Positions 8,469-16,199 of a DNA stretch of 52,584 nucleotides are shown piece by piece (the first letter of the stretch is position 1; every line of letters starts with the position of its first letter). The stretch is from Planctomycetota bacterium (lineage in GTDB: Bacteria > Planctomycetota > Planctomycetia > Pirellulales > Pirellulaceae). The position numbers and the translations under genes are program-made. Below the pieces are notes generated by a model. The model was not told the origin of the DNA. It searched no databases and was given only the letters and a program-made list of their open reading frames with translations. Where the stretch lies: positions 1 to 52,584 of the forward strand of contig QWPJ01000041.1 in NCBI GenBank assembly GCA_003671195.1, written 5' to 3'.

Positions 8469-8767
8469 CTAGGGAACCAATTGGAAACGTGCGGTGGTCT
8501 GAAAGTGGTGATCAAATGACGCAATCGTTCTTATCCCTAAGTCGTCTGCGACCACATGCGAAGTGCAGTCGGTAAAACTCAATCCCGCTGATGAGAGCTT
8601 TTGGAACGCTCGCCTCGCATCAACAGAAGAGTCAAGGTCTCGTCAACGACATAGTCGCTTGTAACTATCGGTTGCGCGACCGCGTCGAACCACTTCGCTG
8701 TCTTTTGGTGGCTCGGATCTTTAGGTACAAGAAGCGAGTACCATACTCCGGTGTCAACGAAGATCAT
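8469..8767 (-). pseudogene. PIN-domain (VapC-type) toxin, broken by internal deletion and frameshift
   Basis: The frame from ATG 8767 reads a PIN N-terminus (MIFVDTGVWYSLLV, then VVDETLTLLLMRGE) and stops at 8579. In the frame shifted by one base, translation resumes with LSFTDCTSHVVADDLG and ASFDHHF and ends with a stop at 8469-8471. This is the standard PIN C-terminus. All four acidic positions of the nuclease site survive in the two pieces, but roughly 35 residues between them are gone. Intact relatives are RNases of type II toxin-antitoxin systems. The start overlaps the antitoxin gene by four bases. The toxin is almost certainly inactive. Confidence 0.75.
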
Positions 8768-9006
8768 ACTCCCCCTCCGTAGAGGAGCTTGTCGTGATCG
8801 GCACCTGAAAAACCATCATCAGTGTCACTCTCGGAAGCCAAAGAGGCAATGCGGTGAACCTCCCGCTTGAGCTGTTCCAAACTGTCCTCTTTCACAGCCT
8901 TCGCGATCGGAATTTGCACGGGTGTGATTAGGACTTGAGTTCCCTCTGGCAGTTCAGAGTTTTCAAAGCGAATCATTCCGTTGTGAACTGTGCCTTTGAT
9001 AACCAC
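8764..9006 (-). CDS. Antitoxin-like protein paired with the broken PIN toxin
   Basis: The 80-residue protein opens with a small beta domain (VIKGTVHNGMIRF, LPEGTQVLITPV) like AbrB/DUF104-type antitoxins and ends in an acidic, Gly-rich tail (DGFSGADHDKLLYGGG) that in such pairs contacts the toxin. GTG at 9006 is the start, with AGGAG seven bases upstream. It overlaps the PIN start by four bases, which indicates translational coupling. The toxin partner is destroyed, so this is an orphan antitoxin. The exact antitoxin family is not certain. Confidence 0.7.
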   Translation of the reverse strand: MVIKGTVHNGMIRFENSELPEGTQVLITPVQIPIAKAVKEDSLEQLKREVHRIASLASESDTDDGFSGADHDKLLYGGGV

Positions 9007-9163
9007 CGCAGAACTCCTGGTTTCGATCGAGAAACTTCCCAGATGACATTCTAAGCCGGTCTAGCCAAAAAGTCACTTGATTTGCCCTAGGTAAGCAGGG
9101 TAGATAGGCATGATCCCTCGTAACGATCACAACCACTACCGTCCCCCCTGTTGGCAAGAAACC

Positions 9164-9176
9164 GGGGACTGTCCCC
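9164..9176. repeat. R1 palindrome (variant GGGGACTGTCCCC)
   Basis: It lies twelve bases beyond the stop codon of the SDR gene, so that gene escaped truncation. Confidence 0.9.
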
Positions 9177-9187
9177 GCGCGATGAGA

Positions 9188-9955
9188 CTATTGCGCGAGC
9201 CAACCGCCATCGATATTCCAAGCGGCACCGCGGATGGAGTTTGCGTGAGGAGAGCAGAGGAAGACAACGAGATCTGCGATTTGTTGTGGGGTGACAAATT
9301 GGAGGGAGGGCTGTTTTTCGACAAGAAGTTCCATAGCAGCATCGGCCGGGGAAATGCTCCTTTTAGAAACCCTATCATCGATTTGTTTTTGGACCAGTGG
9401 GGTTAGGACCCAGCCTGGGCAGATTGCATTGACGGTGACGTTGGTAGAAGCGGTTTCGAGGGCGACAGCTTTCGTGAAACCGACAAGACCATGTTTTGCG
9501 GCAACGTAAGCCGATTTTAGAGGGGAAGCGACAAGACCGTGAACGGACGCGATATTTATGATACGGCCCCAGTTACGAAGTCGCATGGAAGACAGGGCGA
9601 GTCGAGTGGTATGAAAGGGTGCCGAGAGGTTCACGGCTAGTACATCATCCCATTGATGAGTCGGGAATTGTTCGACGGGAGCTACGAATTGGATTCCTGC
9701 ATTATTAACGAGGATGTCAATGGGACCGAGTTGGGACGAGCAGAATTCAACGAGTTCCTGGATTTGATCGGGGCAACGCAGATCGGCGGGGTGATAAGCG
9801 ATGCGAGGTCCCAGGAGACTCAGATCATGGAGAGCTTTTTCATGGGGGCCAAGACCGTGGAGCAGGACATCAGCACCTTGGCGGGCGAGTTCGGTAGCGA
9901 TAGTCAGGCCGATCCCGCTAGTCGACCCAGTAATCAAAGCAACTTTCCCTCGCAT
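9188..9955 (-). CDS. SDR oxidoreductase, probably D-3-hydroxybutyrate dehydrogenase
   Basis: This complete 255-residue short-chain dehydrogenase has the NAD-binding TGSTSGIG at residues 9-16, NNAG near 87, the catalytic Ser in INIASVHG and the catalytic Tyr/Lys pair in SAYVAAKHG. The sequence around these (VNNAGIQFVAPVEQFP, FHTTRLAL, NAICPGWVLTPLVQKQI) is the pattern of 3-hydroxybutyrate dehydrogenases, which oxidise D-3-hydroxybutyrate to acetoacetate with NAD. That points to ketone-body or PHB catabolism in the cytosol. No PHB genes are nearby. It lies alone between repeat patches and seems intact. An acetoacetyl-CoA reductase or another SDR is the alternative. Confidence 0.8.
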   Translation of the reverse strand: MRGKVALITGSTSGIGLTIATELARQGADVLLHGLGPHEKALHDLSLLGPRIAYHPADLRCPDQIQELVEFCSSQLGPIDILVNNAGIQFVAPVEQFPTHQWDDVLAVNLSAPFHTTRLALSSMRLRNWGRIINIASVHGLVASPLKSAYVAAKHGLVGFTKAVALETASTNVTVNAICPGWVLTPLVQKQIDDRVSKRSISPADAAMELLVEKQPSLQFVTPQQIADLVVFLCSPHANSIRGAAWNIDGGWLAQ

Positions 9956-9993
9956 CTAACCTCTCCTTTGCTAGCATTCCCCACCCCACACCC

Positions 9994-10063
9994 GGGGGCA
10001 GTCCCCGCGTCACCCAGTCTAAGCTGGCAAGAAACCGAGGGCAAGAAACCAGGCGCAGTCCCC
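9994..10063. repeat. Two degenerate R1 copies
   Basis: Cores near 9994 (GGGGGCAGTCCCC) and 10051-10063 (GGCGCAGTCCCC) have arm mismatches and lie in the usual AAGAAACC and GCGCG contexts. A further half copy follows at about 10072. Confidence 0.7.
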
Positions 10064-10082
10064 GCGCGACAAGTCCCCGCGC

Positions 10083-10243
10083 GATAGCGTAGCGTTCATC
10101 CACAAACGGGTCGGAGCCCCATTTTACGGGCGGATGACGCGTTGCTGGTCAGATCAAAGCCCAGACGCAGCGTCCTGGCGGGATTGGTTAAATCCTACGC
10201 CGTTGGCTACGGGTTAAACGAAATCGCCTGTCTACAATCCATG
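10083..10243. repeat. R2 repeat, copy d
   Basis: It runs from ATAGCGTAGCGTTC through the shared centre to the CTACGCCGTTGGC tail. It is followed by an R1 palindrome and then R2 copy e, giving an R2-R1-R2 array. Confidence 0.85.
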
Positions 10244-10253
10244 ACAAGAAACC

Positions 10254-10266
10254 GGGGACAGTCCCC
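10254..10266. repeat. R1 palindrome
   Basis: Perfect core between R2 copies d and e. Confidence 0.9.
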
Positions 10267-10284
10267 GCGCGATAAGGCACCCGC

Positions 10285-10440
10285 GCGATAGCGTGGCTTC
10301 CATCCACAAACGGGTCGGAGTCCCATTTTACGGGCCGACGAGGCGTTGCTCGTTTGATCAAAGCCCAAACGCAGCTTCCTGGCGGGCTTGGTTAAATCGC
10401 CCAACGGCTGGCGCTCGTTGGCTCACGGGTTTAAACGACG
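10285..10440. repeat. R2 repeat, copy e
   Basis: It has the GCCCAACGGCTGGCGC tail variant. It ends about 50 bases from the 3' end of the cyclase gene at 10490. Confidence 0.85.
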
Positions 10441-10489
10441 CCGCCCTGGGTATGTCTTTCGACTTGCGGTCTACGGAGCGAGCGGGTTC

Positions 10490-11677
10490 TCAGGAAGGTT
10501 GCAAGGCGTACTGCTTGGCGTGGATCTCGCTTAGCCAATCGATCGCTTGCTCCATGACCTGCTGGTTGACCTCATGGACGGTTTGCACGTGACCGAGACT
10601 CTTGAGCATCGTCAGCGTCAGTCGCCCTCCTAGGTGCTGTCGAAATTCTTCGAGTCCTTCGAAAACCGTATTGGATTCCAAGGCCGAATCGTAAACGGGT
10701 AGGTGCAGATCGAGCAACGCTTGCACGGCACTCAAGGCGTCGTGACGGTCTAGTCCGAACTGTAGATGCGAATAGAGCGTATCGAGCGCCACTCCGATCG
10801 AAACGGCCTCGCCGTGTCGAAGTCGATACTGGGTGATCTGCTCAAGCTTGTGCGCCGACCAGTGGCCAAAGTCCAACGGTCGGGCTTCCTGCATCTCGAA
10901 GGGATCCCCTCCGTGGGTGATGTGGTGCAAGTGCATGAGCACGCTCGAGCGGATCGCTGGCATCACAGCCGTCCAATCCCTAGCGGCGATATCCTTAGCA
11001 TGTTGGCATAGAAAGCGGAACGCCGAAGGACTCTTCAGGAGCGAAACTTTGACCGACTCGGAAAAGCCGGCTCGGAAGTCTCTATCTGGCAGCTTGGCAA
11101 GCAACCCTTGATCGTTGACCACTCCCCAGGGAACGGCGAACGTCCCTTTCCAGTTCTTCTTCCCAAAGGCGTTGATCGCGTTTTTGACCCCAACCCCCGA
11201 GTCGGCTTGGGCCAACGTCGTGGTGGGGAATCGGACCAATCGGATCCCGCGGTGGGCGATCCCGGCCGCATAGCCAACCGCATCGAGCACCGCCCCACCG
11301 CCGACAACCATGATGTAGGATCGACGATCGAGCCCGTCTCGTTCGATGGTCGAGAAGATGTGATCGACGCACTTGGTGTCGTTCTTGACTTGCTCGCCGC
11401 CGGCAATAAGGTGGATGTCCGAAACCAATTCCAAGTCGGAGCGATGCTCTTGGAGCCTGCGATGGATGCTCGGCATGAGTTCGGGTTGGGCGTCGGCGAC
11501 CGATTGGTCGACCCACCACTGCATGCGGGCCCTGCCTGTGTCGCTGTGGAACAGGGGCAAGAGATTTTCCCAGTCGGCTCCGAAACAGTCCCGGGTAAAA
11601 CGGAGCCTCAGGAGCTGGGGGACGGAGAAGTTGACGTCCAAGGAATCTTCGGAGATCGACCAGGGGATCGAGGACAT
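10490..11677 (-). CDS. 3-Dehydroquinate synthase-like sugar phosphate cyclase
   Basis: The 395-residue protein belongs to the sugar phosphate cyclase superfamily. VVGGGAVLDAVGYAAG (~residue 125) is the NAD-binding part, FPTTTLAQADSGVGVKNAIN is the active-site segment, and the metal ligands are present as Glu in GFSESVKVSLL, His in LDFGHWSAHKLEQ and His in LRHGEAVSIG. It is longer than AroB (~360). The NAFGKKNWKGTF and FGHWSAHKLE phrases recall EboD-type or secondary-metabolite cyclases more than housekeeping AroB. Family members turn a heptulosonate or sedoheptulose phosphate into a carbocycle. It is the last gene of a three-gene minus-strand unit, 62 bases after the flavin monooxygenase. The substrate cannot be read from the sequence. 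R2 repeats begin just downstream. Confidence 0.8.
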   Translation of the reverse strand: MSSIPWSISEDSLDVNFSVPQLLRLRFTRDCFGADWENLLPLFHSDTGRARMQWWVDQSVADAQPELMPSIHRRLQEHRSDLELVSDIHLIAGGEQVKNDTKCVDHIFSTIERDGLDRRSYIMVVGGGAVLDAVGYAAGIAHRGIRLVRFPTTTLAQADSGVGVKNAINAFGKKNWKGTFAVPWGVVNDQGLLAKLPDRDFRAGFSESVKVSLLKSPSAFRFLCQHAKDIAARDWTAVMPAIRSSVLMHLHHITHGGDPFEMQEARPLDFGHWSAHKLEQITQYRLRHGEAVSIGVALDTLYSHLQFGLDRHDALSAVQALLDLHLPVYDSALESNTVFEGLEEFRQHLGGRLTLTMLKSLGHVQTVHEVNQQVMEQAIDWLSEIHAKQYALQPS

Positions 11678-11739
11678 TTTCGTTACAGCGGCAGGATGGA
11701 GGACGCAACAGCGGCGTGTTGGGTGGGGGACTGTCTATT

Positions 11740-12789
11740 CTAGCTTGCCCTGGCACTTTGTCCAAAGTGCCGAATGACGCTTTCGGAGAATCGCTCCATT
11801 TCCTCGATCTGAGGACTGCATTGGAGCAGGACTAGGTCGACTCCGACGGCTTGGAACTCGCCGATTCGGTCTTGGACTTGTCGGTGCGAACCGATCAATC
11901 CGGCCCTGAGCCCGCGATTGCTCACCGAGTAGTCTTCGAGGCTCACTTGGCGTTCCAACTGAGTCCCAGCGATCCATTGCTGGTAGTTTTGGTATCCTGA
12001 GGCGGATTGTTTCACATCGGTGATGCGGCTGACTTCCTGGGCGGCTTGTTGCTCGGTGTCTCGGCAGATCGCGTAAGCTGCCACACCGAATTTCATGGGA
12101 GGAAGTCCAAGCCGATCGCGTCGGGCTCGCATATCCTGGATCTTCAGTGCGACGCGCTCGGGCGGATCGCCGTGCATGAGGTACCCATCGCATTTCGAGG
12201 CGATCAACTCCTTGGCCGATTCGGATTCGCCTCCAGCGTAGATGGTCGGTCTTGGCTTCGTCAGGGGCTTGGGTTGGAGTATCGATTGCTTGATCCGATA
12301 GAACTCTCCTTGGTAATCCACTCCGTCTTTGCTCCAAAGGGCATCGACGATATCGAGCCATTCGCTGGTCCGTTGGTAGCGGCGATCGTGTTGCTCGAAT
12401 TCGACGCCGTATTTCTCGGCTTCGTCTTGCCACCAGCTCGATACGACGTTGAGGCTCAATCGCCCCGCTCCTCCAATGTGGTCGATGTTGGCAGCTTGTT
12501 TGGCCAGCAGTGCCGGCGCGTGGAAGGTGGGGCGTACGGCGACCATCCACTCGATGCGCTCGGTCAGGGCCATCAGCGCAGCGGCCGTCGACCAGGCGTC
12601 GAGCGAGGGGGCATCGGGCCCCTTGATGTCATTGAGGTTCAATTCGGCGATCAAGCTCAGGTCGAAACCGAGTTGTTCGCTCCGCTGCGCAAGCCGCTTG
12701 CAGTAGTCCCAGGTCCCCTCCATGGCCTCGTCGGGAACGTTCCTGAGCCAACCACCGAAGACGGGTAACCAGTATCCGAATCGCATCAT
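11740..12789 (-). CDS. LLM-class flavin-dependent monooxygenase (SsuD/SfnG-like)
   Basis: The 349-residue protein has the bacterial luciferase-like TIM-barrel pattern: FGYWLPVFGGWLR at the start, SLIAELNLND, MVAVRPTFHAPALLAKQAANIDHI, GRLSLNVVSSWW and PTIYAGGESESAKEL. This is close to FMNH2-dependent alkanesulfonate and dimethylsulfone monooxygenases, which use reduced flavin supplied by a separate reductase. Its start overlaps the TGA of the ATP-grasp gene (ATGATG), so translation is probably coupled; the second ATG at 12786 is equally possible. No flavin reductase or sulfonate transporter sits beside it, so a biosynthetic oxidation within this operon is as likely as sulfur scavenging. Confidence 0.8.
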   Translation of the reverse strand: MMRFGYWLPVFGGWLRNVPDEAMEGTWDYCKRLAQRSEQLGFDLSLIAELNLNDIKGPDAPSLDAWSTAAALMALTERIEWMVAVRPTFHAPALLAKQAANIDHIGGAGRLSLNVVSSWWQDEAEKYGVEFEQHDRRYQRTSEWLDIVDALWSKDGVDYQGEFYRIKQSILQPKPLTKPRPTIYAGGESESAKELIASKCDGYLMHGDPPERVALKIQDMRARRDRLGLPPMKFGVAAYAICRDTEQQAAQEVSRITDVKQSASGYQNYQQWIAGTQLERQVSLEDYSVSNRGLRAGLIGSHRQVQDRIGEFQAVGVDLVLLQCSPQIEEMERFSESVIRHFGQSARAS

Positions 12790-13805
12790 GCTAGGTTTGC
12801 CTGAGCTAGGTTTGCCTGAGCTGGTGATGCCTGAGCTGGGGACGCCTGAGCTGGGGATCGCTCGTACCGCTCGACAAGATAATCCGCTAGACGCGAAAAT
12901 GGGTCAAAGCCGATGACATTGACTGGGTCGGCGACGAAATTCGAGAGCGCATTGATGTCGTAGTAGACGACGCTTGAGTCTCGGTCATCGATCATCAGTT
13001 CGATCCCACCGACATCGATGTGCGACTCGGACATGATCGCTTCGCAAGCGGCGATGATTTCGTCCGATGGGGTGCATGCTTGGACTTTTAACCCGGACTT
13101 GGGCGCATCGATCGGACAGGCCGATCGGACCAGTTCGACCCCGTCGGAGCGTTGGCAAATGTCCGCTGGACAAAGGTTGAACGAATCGCCGCTGGTGTAC
13201 ACCTCGATCGCATAGAGGAACTTACCCCCGAGCAATTCCACGCGAACGATGTGACCTTGGCGCGCAGGGATGTACTCCTGGACCAGTGCCGTATGATCGA
13301 TCCCGAAATCGAGTTTGTTGTCGTTGGCTGCCTCGAGGATCGCTTGGGGGGTATCGAAGCGGACGATTCCGGCACCGGACCCTCCGATGTTGGCTTTCAA
13401 GACGATCGGGAAGCGAAGCCCCTCGATGGCCTGGGGTATTTGACTCGGGTGATTGAGCGTTCGGGACCTTGGGTATCCGAGCCCAAGGTTTTCAAGAAGG
13501 GTCAATTGGCGAGCTTTGCTCGTTTCGATGGTGAAAGCTTCCAGGCCGTTGATGACCGGCACGCCGAGGCTCTCAAGATGGTGTAGCCACTGAAGGGTGT
13601 AAAAGGTGCCTTGGAGCCCCCCTCGCAAATAGGCCGAGGGGCTCATGCGATTGAAGACCAGGGAGTAGGGAGATTCGCGTTGGCTCGGATCGTACCAGTG
13701 GGCGCGCGGATCGAGCGCGACGGTCGGGATCCCCCGTCGATCGAGCTCAGCGAAAAGTGGACGAAACCAATGTTGGTGTTCGTGGTAGATGGCCCAAGGT
13801 TTCAT
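12786..13805 (-). CDS. ATP-grasp ligase (RimK-like) with repeated C-terminal tail
   Basis: The 339-residue protein has an ATP-grasp core: GVPVINGLEAFTIETSKARQ before the domain, FPIVLKANIGGSGAGIVRF (lysine and glycine-rich loop), TALVQEYIP, and the metal-binding IELMIDD plus VYYDINALSNF at ~280-300. Such enzymes join a carboxylate, via acyl phosphate, to an amine. N-terminal MKPWAIYHEHQHWF is not a family I can name further. Residues ~317-339 are a five-fold SPAQA/NLAQA repeat encoded by a 15-bp tandem repeat. The gene heads the ligase-monooxygenase-cyclase unit and starts 80 bases after the DUF1559 gene. No strong ribosome site is seen before ATG 13805. Confidence 0.8.
   Translation of the reverse strand: MKPWAIYHEHQHWFRPLFAELDRRGIPTVALDPRAHWYDPSQRESPYSLVFNRMSPSAYLRGGLQGTFYTLQWLHHLESLGVPVINGLEAFTIETSKARQLTLLENLGLGYPRSRTLNHPSQIPQAIEGLRFPIVLKANIGGSGAGIVRFDTPQAILEAANDNKLDFGIDHTALVQEYIPARQGHIVRVELLGGKFLYAIEVYTSGDSFNLCPADICQRSDGVELVRSACPIDAPKSGLKVQACTPSDEIIAACEAIMSESHIDVGGIELMIDDRDSSVVYYDINALSNFVADPVNVIGFDPFSRLADYLVERYERSPAQASPAQASPAQANLAQANLA
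12791..12858. repeat. 15-bp tandem repeat in the ATP-grasp tail
   Basis: Four and a half units of CTAGGTTTGCCTGAG or CTGGGGACGCCTGAG (plus strand) encode the Pro/Gln/Ala-rich tail and run to within two bases of the next gene's start. The first two units are identical. Confidence 0.9.
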
Positions 13806-13885
13806 CGATGATTAGGTGGGAATGTGCAGGTTGAAAATCAGTGGTAAACGGTCGCAGAGGGAGACGATGGTCTCAGTCGAATGTC

Positions 13886-14929
13886 TCAGTCGACGGTCTC
13901 AGTAAGGACCTCAGCGCCTTGACGCGTCGAGAGCCCACGCCAAAGGGCCGCCTCGAGGCGGTCGCTGGTAAACGTCGTCGAACCGTCGGCTTTGAGGATC
14001 ATCACCCCACCGGCATGGCGACTGCGTGCGGTCCGCCATCCAAACGGGGTGTAGATCGTATCAGGTCCGCCTGTCATGCGAACACCAAGGCAATCGTGGG
14101 TCGGATCGTTCGGGAGCAAAAAATGATTGTAAAGCGCTGAGCGATACTCGCCGTTGACCCAAGAAAAGCCTCTCGGATCGGCAAAGTTCCAAGCCACCGA
14201 GAGCCGGCAAGCTTGGGCCGTCAGCGGGGTGGCAAAGGTGAATCGGTAAGCGTTTTGAGGATCGGTTCGGGTGTTTCCGGTCGCACCTAGGATGCTCTCC
14301 GAGGCGGCGATGGTGTTGGACAGTCCGTCGCTGACATCGCCTGCTCGGATCCTTGAATTGACGAAGAAGAGCCCATCGGCGAGGCTTGGAGAACCGCCAT
14401 TGGTTCCGCTCCCGGAGCACATCGCGTAATTGGTGGGACCAAAGCTCGGATGCAATCGTCGAAACTCATCGCTTGGACAAAGGAAGGTCGGCACGATGGT
14501 TTGGGAACCGGCGATGTTCTCTGGAGTGACCGAAAACGTGACGGTGTACAGAGGTTTGTCCAAGTCGAGGATGTTGTAGGCGGCGGTGTTTTCTAGGTAG
14601 GGCGAGAGCATCGCCAAAGCGGACCAACGGTAAAAGGTCCATGGAGTGCTCGGTACGTCGCGGTACGCTTTGGCGACGGAGCCTGGCGGAAAAGCCTTCA
14701 GGGCCGATTCATGGTTCTGAAGTGCCAATCCAATTTGCCGGATGTTGTTTGAACAGGACATCCGTCGGGCGGCCTCTCGGGCCGCTTGGACCGCCGGCAG
14801 CAGCAGTCCAACAAGAACTCCGATGATCGCGATGACCACGAGCAATTCGACAAGCGTAAAGCCCCTCGGATGCCGAACCTTGACTCCGAGCAGGTCCTTT
14901 CGATCGGCGGGTCGGGCTGCTTGAATCAA
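13886..14929 (-). CDS. DUF1559 prepilin-like protein
   Basis: The 347-residue protein opens with a type IV prepilin-type signal ([25 protein letters not shown] cut after Gly) followed by [20 protein letters not shown]. It ends with the H-X9-DG motif (His of RHAGGVM, then ADG), both hallmarks of planctomycete DUF1559 proteins. These are thought to be surface pseudopilin-like proteins made in many copies per genome; their function is not settled. The start is TTG at 14929 with TGAGGA seven bases upstream. It follows the PEP-CTERM gene after 31 bases and probably shares its transcript. Confidence 0.9.
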   Translation of the reverse strand: MIQAARPADRKDLLGVKVRHPRGFTLVELLVVIAIIGVLVGLLLPAVQAAREAARRMSCSNNIRQIGLALQNHESALKAFPPGSVAKAYRDVPSTPWTFYRWSALAMLSPYLENTAAYNILDLDKPLYTVTFSVTPENIAGSQTIVPTFLCPSDEFRRLHPSFGPTNYAMCSGSGTNGGSPSLADGLFFVNSRIRAGDVSDGLSNTIAASESILGATGNTRTDPQNAYRFTFATPLTAQACRLSVAWNFADPRGFSWVNGEYRSALYNHFLLPNDPTHDCLGVRMTGGPDTIYTPFGWRTARSRHAGGVMILKADGSTTFTSDRLEAALWRGLSTRQGAEVLTETVD

Positions 14930-14960
14930 TGGTTCCTCAAGACGTGTGGATCGTCGTTTT

Positions 14961-15995
14961 TTAGGCTAGCGGGTTTGGGGTTTTCCGTCGACGAAGCCAG
15001 CCGAGAGTCACCAAGCCTGCTGCTGTGGCAAGCAAAGAGGTTGGCTCCGGTACAGCGGTAAATCCCAAGGCAGAGCTGTAGGGGGTGGTTTGAACGTTCG
15101 AGGCTATTAGACTACCCGCCGAGGAAAAAATAAATACACCACCATTGTTTTGGAAATTGTCGGCTGGGGCGGTCGGATTGGTCCTTCCGAGCGCCGCGAC
15201 GATGATATTCCCTGAGGAATCCAAGGTAACTCCAGCCGGGCTGGTAAAGTCAGGGCTTGCGAAATCTTGCGGAGGCTTGGGCAAGACCGACTCGTCGATC
15301 GCAATCGAGCCGACGATCGCCCCGGTAGAGTCGAATTTGGTGACATTGTTCGCGAAAGCTGCGCCACCGACGTACGCGTTGCCCGCGTTGTCGATCGCCA
15401 CTTGGCCATTGGCCACCGGATTGGCGCTGCTGAAGCTCGAGAAGCTGTCCGTTGAAGGATTGTATTTGATGACTCCTGCGCCGGCGAAGGTCGAGATGAT
15501 CAAATTGCCTTGGGGGTCAAATGCCAAGCCGCTGGGCTGGTTGGCCCCGGCCCCGAAATCTGGAATGTTGATTTCCGCGAGTTTGTTCAACCCCGAGTCA
15601 TACTTGATCACCGAGTTTCCACCGTTGTTTGCCACGTAGACAAATCCACTCGAGTCGACCGTGATGCTCGCGGGGGTGACTTCGGACCCGAGCTGGCGAA
15701 ATCCTGTGACATTTCCGCTATCTGGGTTGATCAGATAGACGCGCTTTGAAACCCGAGCCGTGGCATAGACGGTGTTGCTGATCGGGTTATAGGCTAGCCC
15801 TGAAATTCCTGGAAAAGGGTCGGCACTGCCACCGATTTGAGAGAACAAAGTGACCGCGCCGGTCGTGGCGTTGACTCGGTCGACATTGCCTGAGAAAAAA
15901 CCTCCGACGAGGATGATCTCAGCCTGAAGGGAACCGGCAAAAAAAGCAACCGCCAAGATCCAGTTCATGGCTAGGATGGGAAATCTAATCGACAT
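14961..15995 (-). CDS. Secreted beta-propeller protein with PEP-CTERM anchor
   Basis: The 344-residue protein has a signal peptide ([15 protein letters not shown] to SLQA), then about five or six repeated blades of the NHL/SMP-30 kind ([79 protein letters not shown]). It ends with the sorting signal VPEPTSLL, a hydrophobic helix and RRRKT. PEP-CTERM proteins are processed by an exosortase at the envelope; none is encoded here. The start at 15995 is preferred over an upstream ATG because GGAG lies six bases before it and a signal peptide follows at once. The ligand is unknown. Confidence 0.85.
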   Translation of the reverse strand: MSIRFPILAMNWILAVAFFAGSLQAEIILVGGFFSGNVDRVNATTGAVTLFSQIGGSADPFPGISGLAYNPISNTVYATARVSKRVYLINPDSGNVTGFRQLGSEVTPASITVDSSGFVYVANNGGNSVIKYDSGLNKLAEINIPDFGAGANQPSGLAFDPQGNLIISTFAGAGVIKYNPSTDSFSSFSSANPVANGQVAIDNAGNAYVGGAAFANNVTKFDSTGAIVGSIAIDESVLPKPPQDFASPDFTSPAGVTLDSSGNIIVAALGRTNPTAPADNFQNNGGVFIFSSAGSLIASNVQTTPYSSALGFTAVPEPTSLLATAAGLVTLGWLRRRKTPNPLA

Positions 15996-16199
15996 CGGTT
16001 CTCCGGTGCAGGATGCAGTGGTGCAGAGTTCAGTGGTGCAAAATCTCAAGGGATGTTTCTTATTAGGCGGGCGTTCATCGTATTCATCCGACTTGGGATA
16101 TGCAAGGAACAATCTCTGGATCCATCCCGAATCCCATCGTTTGGGAGTGCGACCCGAATCAAGGCCATTGGGACTGCGAATCTTCGGGTTTGTGCGGTT

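Noticed and set aside
10490..11677. Calling the cyclase a housekeeping AroB or a definite EboD
   Set aside because: Metal ligands are shared by the whole superfamily, neighbours are not shikimate or ebo genes, and no alignment was possible.
12007..12768. 253-residue plus-strand frame opposite the LLM monooxygenase
   Set aside because: Mirror of a clearly conserved protein on the other strand.
11740..12789. Assigning the LLM enzyme to sulfonate sulfur scavenging
   Set aside because: No flavin reductase or sulfonate ABC transporter is adjacent; the tight operon with ligase and cyclase fits biosynthesis at least as well.
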